Shown: positions 1-9,556, numbered from the stretch's first letter. The stretch is DNA of 64,000 nt from Bacteroidetes bacterium UBA1935 (GCA_002337045.1 DDFF01000006.1:248001-312000), one strand, 5' to 3'. Notes: generated by a model from the sequence alone, not told the origin. Made by a program: numbers and translations.

Positions 1-1
1 C

Positions 2-628
2 ATACTTTCTATTATAGGTATTGTGTACGCATCGCTGATAGCGATTGTGCAGACAGATCTGAAACGTCTGGTAGCTTATTCATCTATTGCCCACATGGGC
101 CTGATGAGCGCTGCTGCATTTGCACAAACAAATGTTGGTATGCATGGCCTGATGGTGCAGATGTTCAACCACGGTATCAACATTACAGGTATGTGGCTGA
201 TAGTTAGCATGATAGAACAACGCTGGGGCACACGCGATATGACCAAACTGGGTGGTATGGCTACAAGCGCTCCGCAAATGGCTATCGCACTGGTTATTAT
301 ATCATTTGCAAACATAGCACTGCCGCTTACAAATGGTTTCATAGGTGAGTTCATGTTGTTCAATGGTCTGTTCTCAAGTGCATCTGCATACCGTGTTACA
401 TTCATGGTAGTGGCAGGTCTGGGTGTGATACTGGGTGCTGTGTATACGCTGAACATGGTGCAGAAAACTGCATATGGCAACACTGTAGAAATGAAAATGC
501 AAAAAGACCTGACGGCAAATGAATTTGCCGGACTGGCCATTATTATAGCTATCATCCTGTTCCTCGGTGTATATCCTAAGCCATTGCTGGATATGACTGC
601 CGGCGTAGCAAACATGATGATGCCATAG
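2..628 (+). CDS. nuoM: NADH-quinone oxidoreductase subunit M, 3' part
   Basis: This is the C-terminal 208 residues of NuoM, an antiporter-like membrane subunit of respiratory complex I that carries protons while NADH is oxidised and quinone reduced. The frame is open from base 2, so the real start lies before the window. The segment DLKRLVAYSSIAHMG near the visible N-terminus is the family signature around a conserved transmembrane lysine/histidine helix, and several hydrophobic helices follow, ending in a Met-rich tail. nuoN follows 91 bases later on the same strand, the usual last pair of a nuo operon. The family identity is certain; only the 5' end is missing. Confidence 0.95.
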   Translation: MLSIIGIVYASLIAIVQTDLKRLVAYSSIAHMGLMSAAAFAQTNVGMHGLMVQMFNHGINITGMWLIVSMIEQRWGTRDMTKLGGMATSAPQMAIALVIISFANIALPLTNGFIGEFMLFNGLFSSASAYRVTFMVVAGLGVILGAVYTLNMVQKTAYGNTVEMKMQKDLTANEFAGLAIIIAIILFLGVYPKPLLDMTAGVANMMMP

Positions 629-719
629 TAAGCGATATAGTAAGAGGTATATAACTGTAAAAAATTAAATAATCCGGGCAAATCGATTAATACCCGACCA
701 TCCCGGTTCTGAATAAAAT

Positions 720-2096
720 ATGAAGGCAATAATAGCTGCAACGGTATTTGGGGTTATCCTGATGTTTGCGGGCCTGTTTGTAAAGGAAAAGAAATCTGTA
801 GCATCCATAGCGGTGTTCCTGCTTCTTGCTTTGCTGGGCGTTAACGTTTGGGAGTTAGCAACTACTGCACCCACAGAAACACTGTCTTTCTTCAACAACA
901 TGCTGCGCGTAGATCGCTATGCATTAGGGTTCAATACCCTGATGACAGGCTGTACATTACTGTATGCACTGTTGGTAAACAAAGAGATACAACGCGTAGG
1001 CAGCCACGTAGGCGAGTACTTTGCCCTGATATTCTTCATTCTCTGCGGTGTGTACCTGCTCACTACCTACAACAATGTGCTCATCATGTTCATTGGTATA
1101 GAGATACTGTCTATTCCGCAATACATACTGGCAGGTAGCGACAAGCGCAACCTGAAGAGCAGCGAGGCATCGCTCAAGTACTTCCTGATGGGTTCTTTCT
1201 CTACAGGTATTTTACTGATGGGTATTACCCTGTTGTATGGGGCAACAGGTACGTTCAATATCATTCAATACACATTCCTGTCGTCAGATATGCTGAGCCC
1301 GATGGCATTGGCAGGTATCCTGTTCCTGATGGTGGCATTTGCATTCAAAGTATCCGCAGCACCTATGCACATGTGGACACCTGACGTGTATGATGGTGCG
1401 CCAACGCCTTTCACAGCTTTCATGGCTACTATTGTGAAGGCAAGTGCATTTGTGGCATTCATGCGTTTGTTCTCTGTTTCATTCGGTGCTATCAGCGGCG
1501 ATTGGACAATCATTCTTTCAATCATAACAGCAGCTACGCTGTTTGTAGGTAATATAACGGCTGTTTTCCAGCAAAGCGTTAAGCGTATGCTGGCATATTC
1601 TTCCATAGCGCAGGCAGGTTTTATGTTGTTTGCGGTATTGGCAGTAAATGCTACCGCATGGGAAGGTATGATGATATATGTGGTAGCATATAGTGTGGCT
1701 ACTATCGGTATGTTTGCCGTAATGATGAAGCTGAAAGATTATACATATGATGGCTTCAACGGTTTGGCAAAGAAAGACCCTGTATTGGCAGCTATCACTA
1801 CTATCCTGCTGCTGTCGTTGGCAGGTATACCGGGTACTGCGGGCTTTATGGCCAAATACTTTGTATTACTGGCAGCAGTAGAGCAAGGTAAAATGATGTG
1901 GCTGGTAATATTCGCCCTGTTTATGGCAGCTATCAGTGCCTACTACTATTTCCGTGTTATCATTGCTATGTACTTCAAACAAGGCAATCCTGAATTCAAT
2001 TCAGAGGTTACGGCTACAGACAAACTGTTACTGTTAATCACAGTATTGTTGGTAGTACTGCTGGGTTTTGCCCCTGGCCTCATTCTTCATGTATAG
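720..2096 (+). CDS. nuoN: NADH-quinone oxidoreductase subunit N
   Basis: NuoN is a proton-translocating, antiporter-like membrane subunit of complex I. The 458-residue product is almost wholly hydrophobic, consistent with about 14 transmembrane helices, and contains the family segment KRMLAYSSIAQAGF, a parallel of the one in NuoM. Length matches the family. The ATG follows a 91-base spacer after nuoM with no recognisable Shine-Dalgarno. A strong terminator about 20 bases after the stop indicates that this is the last gene of the nuo operon. Nothing is unusual. Confidence 0.96.
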   Translation: MKAIIAATVFGVILMFAGLFVKEKKSVASIAVFLLLALLGVNVWELATTAPTETLSFFNNMLRVDRYALGFNTLMTGCTLLYALLVNKEIQRVGSHVGEYFALIFFILCGVYLLTTYNNVLIMFIGIEILSIPQYILAGSDKRNLKSSEASLKYFLMGSFSTGILLMGITLLYGATGTFNIIQYTFLSSDMLSPMALAGILFLMVAFAFKVSAAPMHMWTPDVYDGAPTPFTAFMATIVKASAFVAFMRLFSVSFGAISGDWTIILSIITAATLFVGNITAVFQQSVKRMLAYSSIAQAGFMLFAVLAVNATAWEGMMIYVVAYSVATIGMFAVMMKLKDYTYDGFNGLAKKDPVLAAITTILLLSLAGIPGTAGFMAKYFVLLAAVEQGKMMWLVIFALFMAAISAYYYFRVIIAMYFKQGNPEFNSEVTATDKLLLLITVLLVVLLGFAPGLILHV

Positions 2097-2116
2097 AAAT
2101 ACTTTATTATACAAGT

Positions 2117-2142
2117 AAAGCCCCGTTTATCGGGGCTTTCTT
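2117..2142 (+). terminator. Rho-independent terminator after nuoN
   Basis: AAAGCCCCG and CGGGGCTTT arms around a five-base loop lie 20 bases after the nuoN stop. The stem ends in a T-rich tail. It closes the nuo operon. Confidence 0.85.
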
Positions 2143-2260
2143 ATTTAACAGCCCTTTTGCAGCATTACCTGTACCTTTATAGTGTTAGTTTTTACCCACA
2201 CTTGTGTATTTCTTTTCGGGGCTGAAACTGCAATCTGTTTTATTTTCGGTGTGTACCAGT

Positions 2261-2268
2261 AAAGGAGG
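2261..2268 (+). promoter_or_regulatory. Strong Shine-Dalgarno before scpB
   Basis: AAAGGAGG ends five bases before the scpB ATG and is almost fully complementary to the 16S rRNA 3' end. Most other starts in this window have no such sequence, so this site stands out and fixes the scpB start. Confidence 0.7.
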
Positions 2269-2273
2269 ATTAT

Positions 2274-2945
2274 ATGGATATCGAACAATTAATGCCGCAC
2301 GTAGAAGCTATCATATTTGCAAGCGACCGTCCGATTACGATGATGGAGATGACAGATATGCTGAGCACTGCACTGGAAGAAATTATAGAAGGAGATCGCG
2401 TAGCTACTTGTATAGAAGCTATCCGTGAAAAATATGAAGCACCATACTACCCGTTCCAACTGAGGGAAGCAGGTGGTGGCTACCAATTCCTGACTAAAAA
2501 AGCATACCATAAGACAGTATTGCAGCTGAATGGCGATAAGCACATCAAAAAGCTGTCTACTGCTGCTATGGAAACACTGGCTATCATCGCCTATAAACAA
2601 CCGATTACTAAAGCAGAAATCGAATTTATTCGTGGTGTAAGTGCAGACTATTCTATCCAAAAACTGCTGGAAAAAGACCTGATAGTTATTACAGGACGTA
2701 ATGAAAACATGGTGGGCAAGCCGCTTACCTATGCTACGTCTAAAAATTTCATGGACTATCTGGGTATCAACAACTCAGGCGAATTGCCAAACCTGAAAGA
2801 CATTACAAACATAGAGATTGTACTGCCTACAGATGCATCGGAAGCAATGCCTGAAGACGAAGCGCAAATGCTGGTAGCTGCAGATGGTACCATCGTACAG
2901 GAAGAAAACAACGAGCCGGGCCTTGAGCAGGGTTCTGAAGGATAA
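2274..2945 (+). CDS. scpB: Segregation and condensation protein B
   Basis: ScpB is the winged-helix kleisin-associated subunit of the SMC-ScpA-ScpB condensin that organises and segregates the chromosome. The 223-residue product has the two tandem winged-helix regions of the family, with the recognisable stretch METLAIIAYKQPITKAEIE and the following RGVSADYSIQKLLEK, and an acidic, low-complexity C-terminal tail after about residue 185. The start is set by a strong AAAGGAGG five bases upstream. scpA is not in the window. A terminator follows, so it is probably transcribed alone or as the last gene of its unit. Confidence 0.93.
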   Translation: MDIEQLMPHVEAIIFASDRPITMMEMTDMLSTALEEIIEGDRVATCIEAIREKYEAPYYPFQLREAGGGYQFLTKKAYHKTVLQLNGDKHIKKLSTAAMETLAIIAYKQPITKAEIEFIRGVSADYSIQKLLEKDLIVITGRNENMVGKPLTYATSKNFMDYLGINNSGELPNLKDITNIEIVLPTDASEAMPEDEAQMLVAADGTIVQEENNEPGLEQGSEG

Positions 2946-2970
2946 TACAGTCCATTACAAACTATATCAT

Positions 2971-3001
2971 GCCCCGTACTGTTGAAGTATGGGGCTTTTT
3001 A
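2971..3001 (+). terminator. Terminator after scpB
   Basis: GCCCCGTACT pairs with AGTATGGGGC (one G-U pair) over a five-base loop, followed by TTTTT. It lies 25 bases after the scpB stop and rules out translation starts of the next gene that would lie inside it. Confidence 0.8.
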
Positions 3002-3047
3002 TTGCCTTATTTTCCTGTTAATAGAACTAAACCTATTACAAATGGTA

Positions 3048-3055
3048 TAATTTTG
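3048..3055 (+). promoter_or_regulatory. Possible -7 promoter box for M28 peptidase
   Basis: TAATTTTG matches the Bacteroidota TAnnTTTG -7 element and ends 12 bases before the ATG at 3068, after the scpB terminator. No clear -33 TTTG is visible at the right distance, so support is moderate. Confidence 0.4.
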
Positions 3056-3067
3056 CTGCTTCAAATC

Positions 3068-4717
3068 ATGGGAATGAGAATTTTTCTTGCTTCGGCAATG
3101 GCAGTACTTGCACCACTGCTCGTTACCAATACTTCTTTTGCTAAGGATAAGAAGACAATCAAAGAACTGAAAAAGCAAATCGGTTATCTGGCTTCAGATG
3201 AGCTGGAAGGGCGACGCACAGGTACTGCCGGTGAAAAGAAAGCAGCCGAATACATCATCAACTATTATACACAAAACGGTATTGCTGCTTACAAAGGCAA
3301 CTATCGTTATCCTTTCACTTTTATCAGTGGTAAAGAAATAATGCCATTGACAAGCATCAGCATCAATGGTAAGAAGGTTACAGACCTTGAAGAGATATTC
3401 CCTTTGCCATTCAGCGTAAACAGCAAGCGTGCCAATGGCGATGCATTACTGGGTGTATTGGAGCATGGCAATATTTGGATGATGCCGCTTTTTGCAGATG
3501 CAGACGAAGCAAAAGATGCACACTTTGATTGGGAAAAAGTAGCACATGAAAAAGCAAAAGATGCCGCAAAGCAAGGTGCAACAGCTGTATTGTTTTACGA
3601 TAGCTACGGTGCAAAATTTGCCCCTGAATTCAATAAGAAATCAGACTACGAAGCATTAGATATTCCTGTGGCTATGATGCTGCATAAAGGCTATCAGAAA
3701 TATGTAGAAAAGCACGAAGGTAGTGTGGCGCTAGATATGATGATAGTGCTGAAGAAAGCAGAAATGACAGGGACTAACCTTGCAGCATATATAGATAATG
3801 GTGCAAAATACACAGTAGTATTGGGTGCACACTACGACCACTTAGGTCATGGTGAAGATGGCAACAGCCTGCATGCAAAGAAAGATGGACAGATACATAA
3901 TGGTGCAGATGATAATGCAAGCGGTACTGCCGCACTGATGCAACTGGGCGTGAAAATCAAAAACAGCAAGCTGAAACATTACAACTATCTGTTGCTGCAC
4001 TTCTCTGGCGAAGAGCTGGGCCTGCTGGGTTCTAAAGCCATTGTAAAAGAAGAAAAACTGGATAGCACAAAGATTGCCTACATGATAAATATGGACATGG
4101 TGGGTAGACTGAACGACAGTACACATGCGCTGACAGTAGGTGGTATTGGTACATCACCAATATGGGGCAAAATGATAGACAAGAACAATCCTGCATTCAA
4201 AATAACGTATGATAGTGCTGGTGTTGGCCCGTCAGATCATAGCTCTTTCTATTATCAGAATATTCCTGTGCTTTTCTTTTTCACAGGTCTGCATACAGAC
4301 TACCACAAACCAAGTGATGATGCAGACAAGATAAACTACAAGGGACAGGCTATGTTGCAAAACTATATTTACGATGTAGTTGGCAAGATGGAAAAAGAAC
4401 CGAAGCCTGCATTTACACCAACTAAACAATCAACTGTTGGCAAAGTAAGGTTCAAAGTAACACTGGGTGTAATGCCCGACTATTCTTACCAGGATGGTGG
4501 TGTGCGCATAGACGGCGTTACGGATAATAAACCTGCACAAAAAGCCGGCATGAAGGGTGGCGACATCATCATACAGCTGGGCGATAATAAAATAACCGGT
4601 ATGCAAACCTATATGGAAGCACTTGGCAAATTTGCAGAAGGCGATAAAACTCAGGTGAAAGTGATGCGCGACGGTAAGGAGCTATCACTGCCAATAGAAT
4701 TTACTAGCAATAAATAA
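3068..4717 (+). CDS. Secreted M28 family zinc peptidase with PDZ domain
   Basis: This is a predicted exported aminopeptidase-type M28 metallopeptidase of 549 residues. A signal peptide (residues 1-23, ending NTSFA) is followed by an N-terminal EGRRTGTAGEKKAAEY block, a PA-like insert (about 85-225) and the catalytic core. Metal and catalytic residues are visible: HYDH at 255, ADDNASG at about 280, SGEELGLLGS with Glu315/316, MDMVGR, and SDHSSF. Residues from about 465 to the end form a PDZ domain (QKAGMKGGDIIIQLGDNKI). The start was put at ATG 3068, with ATG 3074 possible, because longer starts fall in the upstream terminator. Substrate is not evident. A related but PDZ-less M28 protein is encoded at 13954-15240. 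Confidence 0.9.
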   Translation: MGMRIFLASAMAVLAPLLVTNTSFAKDKKTIKELKKQIGYLASDELEGRRTGTAGEKKAAEYIINYYTQNGIAAYKGNYRYPFTFISGKEIMPLTSISINGKKVTDLEEIFPLPFSVNSKRANGDALLGVLEHGNIWMMPLFADADEAKDAHFDWEKVAHEKAKDAAKQGATAVLFYDSYGAKFAPEFNKKSDYEALDIPVAMMLHKGYQKYVEKHEGSVALDMMIVLKKAEMTGTNLAAYIDNGAKYTVVLGAHYDHLGHGEDGNSLHAKKDGQIHNGADDNASGTAALMQLGVKIKNSKLKHYNYLLLHFSGEELGLLGSKAIVKEEKLDSTKIAYMINMDMVGRLNDSTHALTVGGIGTSPIWGKMIDKNNPAFKITYDSAGVGPSDHSSFYYQNIPVLFFFTGLHTDYHKPSDDADKINYKGQAMLQNYIYDVVGKMEKEPKPAFTPTKQSTVGKVRFKVTLGVMPDYSYQDGGVRIDGVTDNKPAQKAGMKGGDIIIQLGDNKITGMQTYMEALGKFAEGDKTQVKVMRDGKELSLPIEFTSNK

Positions 4718-4735
4718 ACTGATAGTATTTAGTTG

Positions 4736-4762
4736 AAAAGCCCGGGTACACCGGGCTTTTTT
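4736..4762 (+). terminator. Terminator after M28 peptidase
   Basis: AAAAGCCCGG and CCGGGCTTTT arms around a five-base loop, then further Ts, 19 bases after the stop. The next gene starts only 24 bases further on. Confidence 0.85.
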
Positions 4763-4786
4763 ATTTGTAAATTGCATGCCTGTTGT

Positions 4787-5350
4787 ATGAGTGTATCCCT
4801 GTATTCAATAGCTATTATTCCTGACGCCGATGTTGTCAGAAAAGTAGAGGCTTGCAAAGACCAATTGAAAGAAGCCATTGGTTGGTACAATGCTGTCAAT
4901 TCTATAGCGCATATTACTATCAGTGAGTTTGAACTGAATAACGAATATGCTTTGCCCGATGTTAAAGAGCATATCGAAAAGATAGCCAGACGCTTGCCGG
5001 AGATAAGTGTATGTTTCAATGAGCTGATGAAATTCCATCATGGTACATTCTGCATACTACCCGATGAAGATTCTAAAACGAAAGTGGTAAAAATTATCAC
5101 AGACTTTCACGAATTGCCGATTAAAAACACTGCTAAGAACAGATTGCCACACATCACTATCGGCAAGGGTTTGAGCGATAAAGAAATGTATATAGCAAGC
5201 GAACTCATCACTCGCATCAGCCTGAAGTTTAAAATCAATAGTGTAGTACTAAGGAAGTTTAATGAAGAACTGAATCATTACGATATAGTTGATGAATATC
5301 CGTTCCTCAATCAGCCCAAAGACATGGGTATTCAGCAGTCGCTGTTCTAA
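4787..5350 (+). CDS. 2'-5' RNA ligase / 2H phosphoesterase family protein
   Basis: The 187-residue product carries two HxT motifs, HIT at 42-44 and HIT at 122-124, spaced about 80 residues apart. That is the hallmark of the 2H phosphoesterase superfamily (LigT/ThpR-type 2'-5' RNA ligases and cyclic phosphodiesterases), in which both histidines act on 2',3'-cyclic phosphate or 2'-5' linkages. The substrate here cannot be told. The ATG at 4787 was chosen since an upstream in-frame TTG lies in the terminator of the previous gene and the protein is family-like from MSVSLYSIAII. The gene ends one base from the convergent ABC transporter gene. Confidence 0.8.
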   Translation: MSVSLYSIAIIPDADVVRKVEACKDQLKEAIGWYNAVNSIAHITISEFELNNEYALPDVKEHIEKIARRLPEISVCFNELMKFHHGTFCILPDEDSKTKVVKIITDFHELPIKNTAKNRLPHITIGKGLSDKEMYIASELITRISLKFKINSVVLRKFNEELNHYDIVDEYPFLNQPKDMGIQQSLF

Positions 5351-5351
5351 C

Positions 5352-7133
5352 CTATTTATCAGTTTCTGTCTGGTGCCTGTATAGTGCTGCGTACTTGCCG
5401 TTCAGTGCCATCAGTTGGCTATGGGTGCCATGTTCTGTAATGCCACCGTCTTCCAGTACCAGTATCTTATCAAAATTCCAGCTGGTAAATATGCGGTGGG
5501 TTATAACGATGGTAGTTTTGTTTTGCAGATAGCCCTGCAGATTGTTTAGTATCGTTTGTTCTGTTTGCGTATCTACTGCCGAAAGCGATTCATCCATTAG
5601 CAATATCTTACTGTTTTTCAGCAATGCCCTTGCCAGTACCATACGTTGCTTTTGCCCGCCCGATAACATGACACCGCGCTCACCAATCATGGTTTCATAA
5701 CCATGGGTCAGGGTATCAATATCTTTTTGCAAATCGGCCATGCGCGCAGCGTACTTTACATCTGCCTCTGTTGCCCACTCGCTACCAAACTTAATGTTGT
5801 TATACACCGTATCAGAAAACAGATATGCTTCTTGTGGTGCATATGCAATTTGAGAGCGCAGATTTTGTAGCTGATATTTATTTGTAGCAACACCGTCTAT
5901 CAACACTTCGCCACTTGTAGGGTCATACATACGCAGCAGCATATGTGCCAGTGTAGATTTGCCTGAACCTGTTTTACCAATGATGGCAATCTTCTGTCCC
6001 GCTTTTATCTCTACATCAAAATCCTTCAACGCCTGTATGCCTGTATGCGGATAGGTAAAGCTGATATGTTTGAAATGGATATTGCCTTCAATGGTTTTGC
6101 TGATAGCATCCGGAGCATCTTTAATATCCGAATCTGTTTGCAGAAACTCGTTGATGCGCTTTTGTGATGCACCTGCACGCTGCACCATAGATGCCACCCA
6201 GCCAATGCTTGATATCGGGAACATCAGCAGGTTGATATACAATACAAACTCTGCAATATTACCAACCGTTATATCGCCATTGATGGCGTAGTAACCACCT
6301 ATCAATACCGTACTGAGCATGCTCAGTCCTATGAACAGGTTCATAGATGGGAAATAGATAGCTTCTGTCAGCGACAGGTTCACAGCACTTTTTCTATAGT
6401 TTTCAGATGTATTGAAGAAGAAGCCCAGCATATTCTTTTCCTGTACAAAGGATTTTATAACCCTGATACCCGAATAAGATTCCTGTGCAGTAGTCGTCAG
6501 CTCGCTAAGCTGTGCCTGTATCTTCTCGCTCTTGCGGAAGATGATACTGTTTACAACGTATATGCAGATGGCAAGTAGCGGCAGTGGTGCAACAACATAC
6601 AATGTCAGTGTCGGGTTCACACGTAGCATACCCCATATACACATAATGCTCAGTACTATCAGGTTGATGCTATACATCAGCGATGGTCCTGTATACATTC
6701 GCACGCGTGATACATCTTCGGCAATGCGGTTCATCAAATCGCCTGTAAAATGTGTTTTGTAAAACTGTGTATGCAGTTGCTGATAATGCCGATACACTTC
6801 GTTCTTTTGGTCGTACTCTATATGGCGGCTCATTACAATAATCGTCTGCCGCATAAAGAACATAAACACACCGCGTGCCAGTGCCAGCCCCAGCAGCAGC
6901 AATCCGTTCAGCAATACCAGTTTAAAGATATCAGCCTCTACCTTGCCCATTGCAACAACATCTGTAATCTTGTGGTACTGGTCGATGCTTTGCTGCACCT
7001 TATCCAGTACATTGCGTACTACGGTTGGAGAAACAACAGCAAACAGGTTGGAGATGGCAACAAAGAATATACCCGACAGCAAGCGCCATTTGTAGCGGAC
7101 AAAATACTTATTCAGCGCGGCAAGGCTTTTCAT
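5352..7133 (-). CDS. ABC exporter, fused membrane and ATPase domains
   Basis: This is a half-size ABC exporter of 593 residues that would work as a homodimer. Residues 1-310 form a six-helix type 1 exporter membrane domain; the rest is the nucleotide-binding domain. Visible motifs: Walker A GKTGSGKST, Q-loop YAPQEAYLF, signature LSGGQKQR, Walker B ILLMDES with the catalytic Glu, D-loop SAVD and switch His in ITHR. It resembles the MsbA/LmrA lipid and drug exporter group, but the substrate is not predictable. The start was set at ATG 7133 (MKSLAALNKYF), since an upstream alternative adds a Cys-rich stretch unlike the family. It is transcribed alone, with its 3' end next to the convergent 2H gene. 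Confidence 0.9.
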   Translation of the reverse strand: MKSLAALNKYFVRYKWRLLSGIFFVAISNLFAVVSPTVVRNVLDKVQQSIDQYHKITDVVAMGKVEADIFKLVLLNGLLLLGLALARGVFMFFMRQTIIVMSRHIEYDQKNEVYRHYQQLHTQFYKTHFTGDLMNRIAEDVSRVRMYTGPSLMYSINLIVLSIMCIWGMLRVNPTLTLYVVAPLPLLAICIYVVNSIIFRKSEKIQAQLSELTTTAQESYSGIRVIKSFVQEKNMLGFFFNTSENYRKSAVNLSLTEAIYFPSMNLFIGLSMLSTVLIGGYYAINGDITVGNIAEFVLYINLLMFPISSIGWVASMVQRAGASQKRINEFLQTDSDIKDAPDAISKTIEGNIHFKHISFTYPHTGIQALKDFDVEIKAGQKIAIIGKTGSGKSTLAHMLLRMYDPTSGEVLIDGVATNKYQLQNLRSQIAYAPQEAYLFSDTVYNNIKFGSEWATEADVKYAARMADLQKDIDTLTHGYETMIGERGVMLSGGQKQRMVLARALLKNSKILLMDESLSAVDTQTEQTILNNLQGYLQNKTTIVITHRIFTSWNFDKILVLEDGGITEHGTHSQLMALNGKYAALYRHQTETDK

Positions 7134-7198
7134 AAAACACAAATGTCGGGAATTGCCTGCGCATTTTCCCGACATTGATTATGTATAGTGCAATAATA

Positions 7199-9469
7199 TT
7201 AATCTATCGTAAAGTGCAGCGATGTAAAGAAGCTGCGCGGCATGAAGTAACTAGTACCGTTGCTTGTATGAGTACCTGTACTTACTAAACCTGATGTTTG
7301 CCTTCGGTCTACATTCAATATATTTTTAATGCCTGCTACTATCTGTACTTTATTATTGAAAAAGCGTTTTTCCGCAGATGCATCCAGCATGCTCAGGTTC
7401 TTTATTGTACCTTGATAGGTGATGGCGCCATCTGCACCAACAACCATCCCCGGCTGTTTACCACTAAATTTGTAGAAGAGGTTGAAGTTAGTACCAATTT
7501 TTCTCCAGGAATACTGCAGCATCGTGTTTACCTCTACGGTACTGAAGGCTTTGTAGTTTCCTTTTTCTTCAAATGTATATGCATAAGAAACACCTGTTTG
7601 TATATGCAGGTTGCTCCATTGTCCATCTACCTGAAAGGTGTTGATAAGGTTAGAAAGATGAGTCATATTCCCATACTTATACTCAATGCTCGTAGAGTCT
7701 TCAGGGTGTAGCGGAACTAATACGATGCCATTTCTCACTTCGTTGTAATTGCTGCTTAGACTCAGTTGCAAATAGTCAGCCTTATTTTCATAAGCCTGAT
7801 AAGATGCAGACAATTGTATATGATTGCTGTTTTCCGGTTTTATATCAGGATTGCCTTGTATTTTATGATTGGCATCAAAGAAATGCAAGTGCAATTCTTT
7901 GAGAGATGGCGCTCTGTAACCTTTTGAATAGGATGCACGTACCTGCATATTCTTCTTCGGTGTAAATAATAAATTGAAGCTTGGAGTAACAGGAGCAGTG
8001 TACATTGTATTGTAAGCACCACGCAAACCTGCTTGTGCAGTCAGCTTGTCTTTAACCAGTGCATAAGAAATGTTTGTATATAGTGCATAGTCTTGTATGC
8101 TTTTAGTACTGCCACTATCAATCTTCAGGCTCTTTACAAACTCCAGGTTTACATCATAACCTACAGTGTATTGCAGAAGGCCAATTTTATTAATATAACT
8201 ACTTCTGGATGTATAGTATTCAGACAATGTGGTATCTTGATCCCCTTCATTTGTAGTAAGATTTTGGTCAAGCGTTACCATGTTTTTATCATATCTGTTT
8301 TTTATACGATAGTATATATTATAACTGTTCTGGCTTTGCCATCTGCCCGTTTTACCCAGCTTACCTTCGGCAGATAAACGATTAAGTGAACGGGTAGTGT
8401 AATAATACTCATCAAAAGCGTTGGACTTCCATGCATCCCATGTTTGAAGGCTACCTTTGTTAGTTACAATATCTTTTACGAAGTCTGACGATAAACGAAG
8501 ATTGAAAGAGGAAGGTGCTGTATAGCGATAAGCAAAATTTCCCAGGTATTGTTCTACAGGTTTGAAGTAATAGGCTCGTTTTGTATTGATTGTAATGCCG
8601 CTACTGGTTTGCGGAACATCTATATTCTTTTCTCCATCAAAAAAATTGCGGCCGCCACTAATGCTAAACTGATGACGCTCCTTCAGCTTGTAGGTAAATG
8701 ATGCATCTGCATTGTATTTGCCCACGGTTTCGTAATAGGTATTGATGGTACCGCCAATGCGTTTACCATCTTTTTTGGTGATGACATTTATAACGCCTGC
8801 TATGGCATCTGCACCATATGCAACACTCATAGGCCCTTGTATTACTTCAATACGCTCTACATTGTTCATGTTTATCTGAGACATATTAATGTTGCCTGCT
8901 TCGCGGCCATTTAGTGGCATGCCATCTACAAGTACTTTTACTTTATCTCCGCCCATGCCCTGCATACGCAAATTAGAGCCCAATACAGGATCGTTGCTGA
9001 TATTCATATTCAGCTGGTTGCGCAATGCTTCATTCAGCGTTACAGCCCCTAGTGATTTTATCTGTGCTTTTGTTATTACTTGATAGGTAGAGAGTGCATT
9101 TTTCAATTTTACAGGTTCAGCAAGGCCTGTTACTACCACCTCATTCAAAGAGCCGAATTTTTTTACAAGTGTGATGGTTTGATTATTATTGACCGGAGCG
9201 TTTAGATATTCTTTGCGATAATGCTCGAAGCCTTGTAATACAACTTCTATTACACAAGGATAGCTTTCAGGTTTCACATTCGCTACCCCAAGTGCATCTG
9301 TTTGTTCTGTTTGCAGCAATGCATTGCCTGCAGAATACACATTTACATACGCCATTGATACGGGCTGAGTATTTTCTTTATCAAGCACGGTAACACGTAT
9401 TTGCTGTGCAGATGCTGTTGTCAGCACAAGAACTAACACTACTATCGTATTTACTAACCTTAAAAACAT
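7199..9469 (-). CDS. TonB-dependent outer-membrane receptor (probable haem receptor)
   Basis: This 756-residue protein is a TonB-dependent receptor: signal peptide (1-22, ending TASA), a carboxypeptidase-regulatory-like beta domain (about 23-105), a plug domain starting near LNEVVVTGL with MRIQ-like segments (LRMQGMGGDKVKVLVDGMPLN, IEVIQGPMSVAYGADAIAGVINVITK), then a 22-strand-type barrel to the C-terminus. The start was put at ATG 9469 because the longer form has an unlikely N-terminus lying across a terminator. The gene directly upstream encodes a HmuY-like protein, so haem or a related iron complex is the likeliest substrate (inference from context). A terminator sits between the two genes. 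Confidence 0.88.
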   Translation of the reverse strand: MFLRLVNTIVVLVLVLTTASAQQIRVTVLDKENTQPVSMAYVNVYSAGNALLQTEQTDALGVANVKPESYPCVIEVVLQGFEHYRKEYLNAPVNNNQTITLVKKFGSLNEVVVTGLAEPVKLKNALSTYQVITKAQIKSLGAVTLNEALRNQLNMNISNDPVLGSNLRMQGMGGDKVKVLVDGMPLNGREAGNINMSQINMNNVERIEVIQGPMSVAYGADAIAGVINVITKKDGKRIGGTINTYYETVGKYNADASFTYKLKERHQFSISGGRNFFDGEKNIDVPQTSSGITINTKRAYYFKPVEQYLGNFAYRYTAPSSFNLRLSSDFVKDIVTNKGSLQTWDAWKSNAFDEYYYTTRSLNRLSAEGKLGKTGRWQSQNSYNIYYRIKNRYDKNMVTLDQNLTTNEGDQDTTLSEYYTSRSSYINKIGLLQYTVGYDVNLEFVKSLKIDSGSTKSIQDYALYTNISYALVKDKLTAQAGLRGAYNTMYTAPVTPSFNLLFTPKKNMQVRASYSKGYRAPSLKELHLHFFDANHKIQGNPDIKPENSNHIQLSASYQAYENKADYLQLSLSSNYNEVRNGIVLVPLHPEDSTSIEYKYGNMTHLSNLINTFQVDGQWSNLHIQTGVSYAYTFEEKGNYKAFSTVEVNTMLQYSWRKIGTNFNLFYKFSGKQPGMVVGADGAITYQGTIKNLSMLDASAEKRFFNNKVQIVAGIKNILNVDRRQTSGLVSTGTHTSNGTSYFMPRSFFTSLHFTID

Positions 9470-9484
9470 AATCTCCGTTTGTTT

Positions 9485-9522
9485 AAAAAAGTCCGGTTGT
9501 GTATTGCAACAACCGAACTTTT
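9485..9522 (-). terminator. Terminator between HmuY-like gene and TonB receptor
   Basis: Read on the minus strand, AGTTCGGTTGT pairs with ACAACCGGACT (one G-U) over an eight-base loop, followed by six Ts. The T-run ends 15 bases before the receptor ATG, so receptor expression must come from read-through or be controlled here. Confidence 0.75.
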
Positions 9523-9556
9523 CTTCAATCAATCCACGCTTTTTTAAATATGGTTA

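Noticed and set aside
2969..3067. Longer N-terminus for the first M28 peptidase
   Set aside because: It would begin inside the scpB terminator and precede a normal signal peptide.
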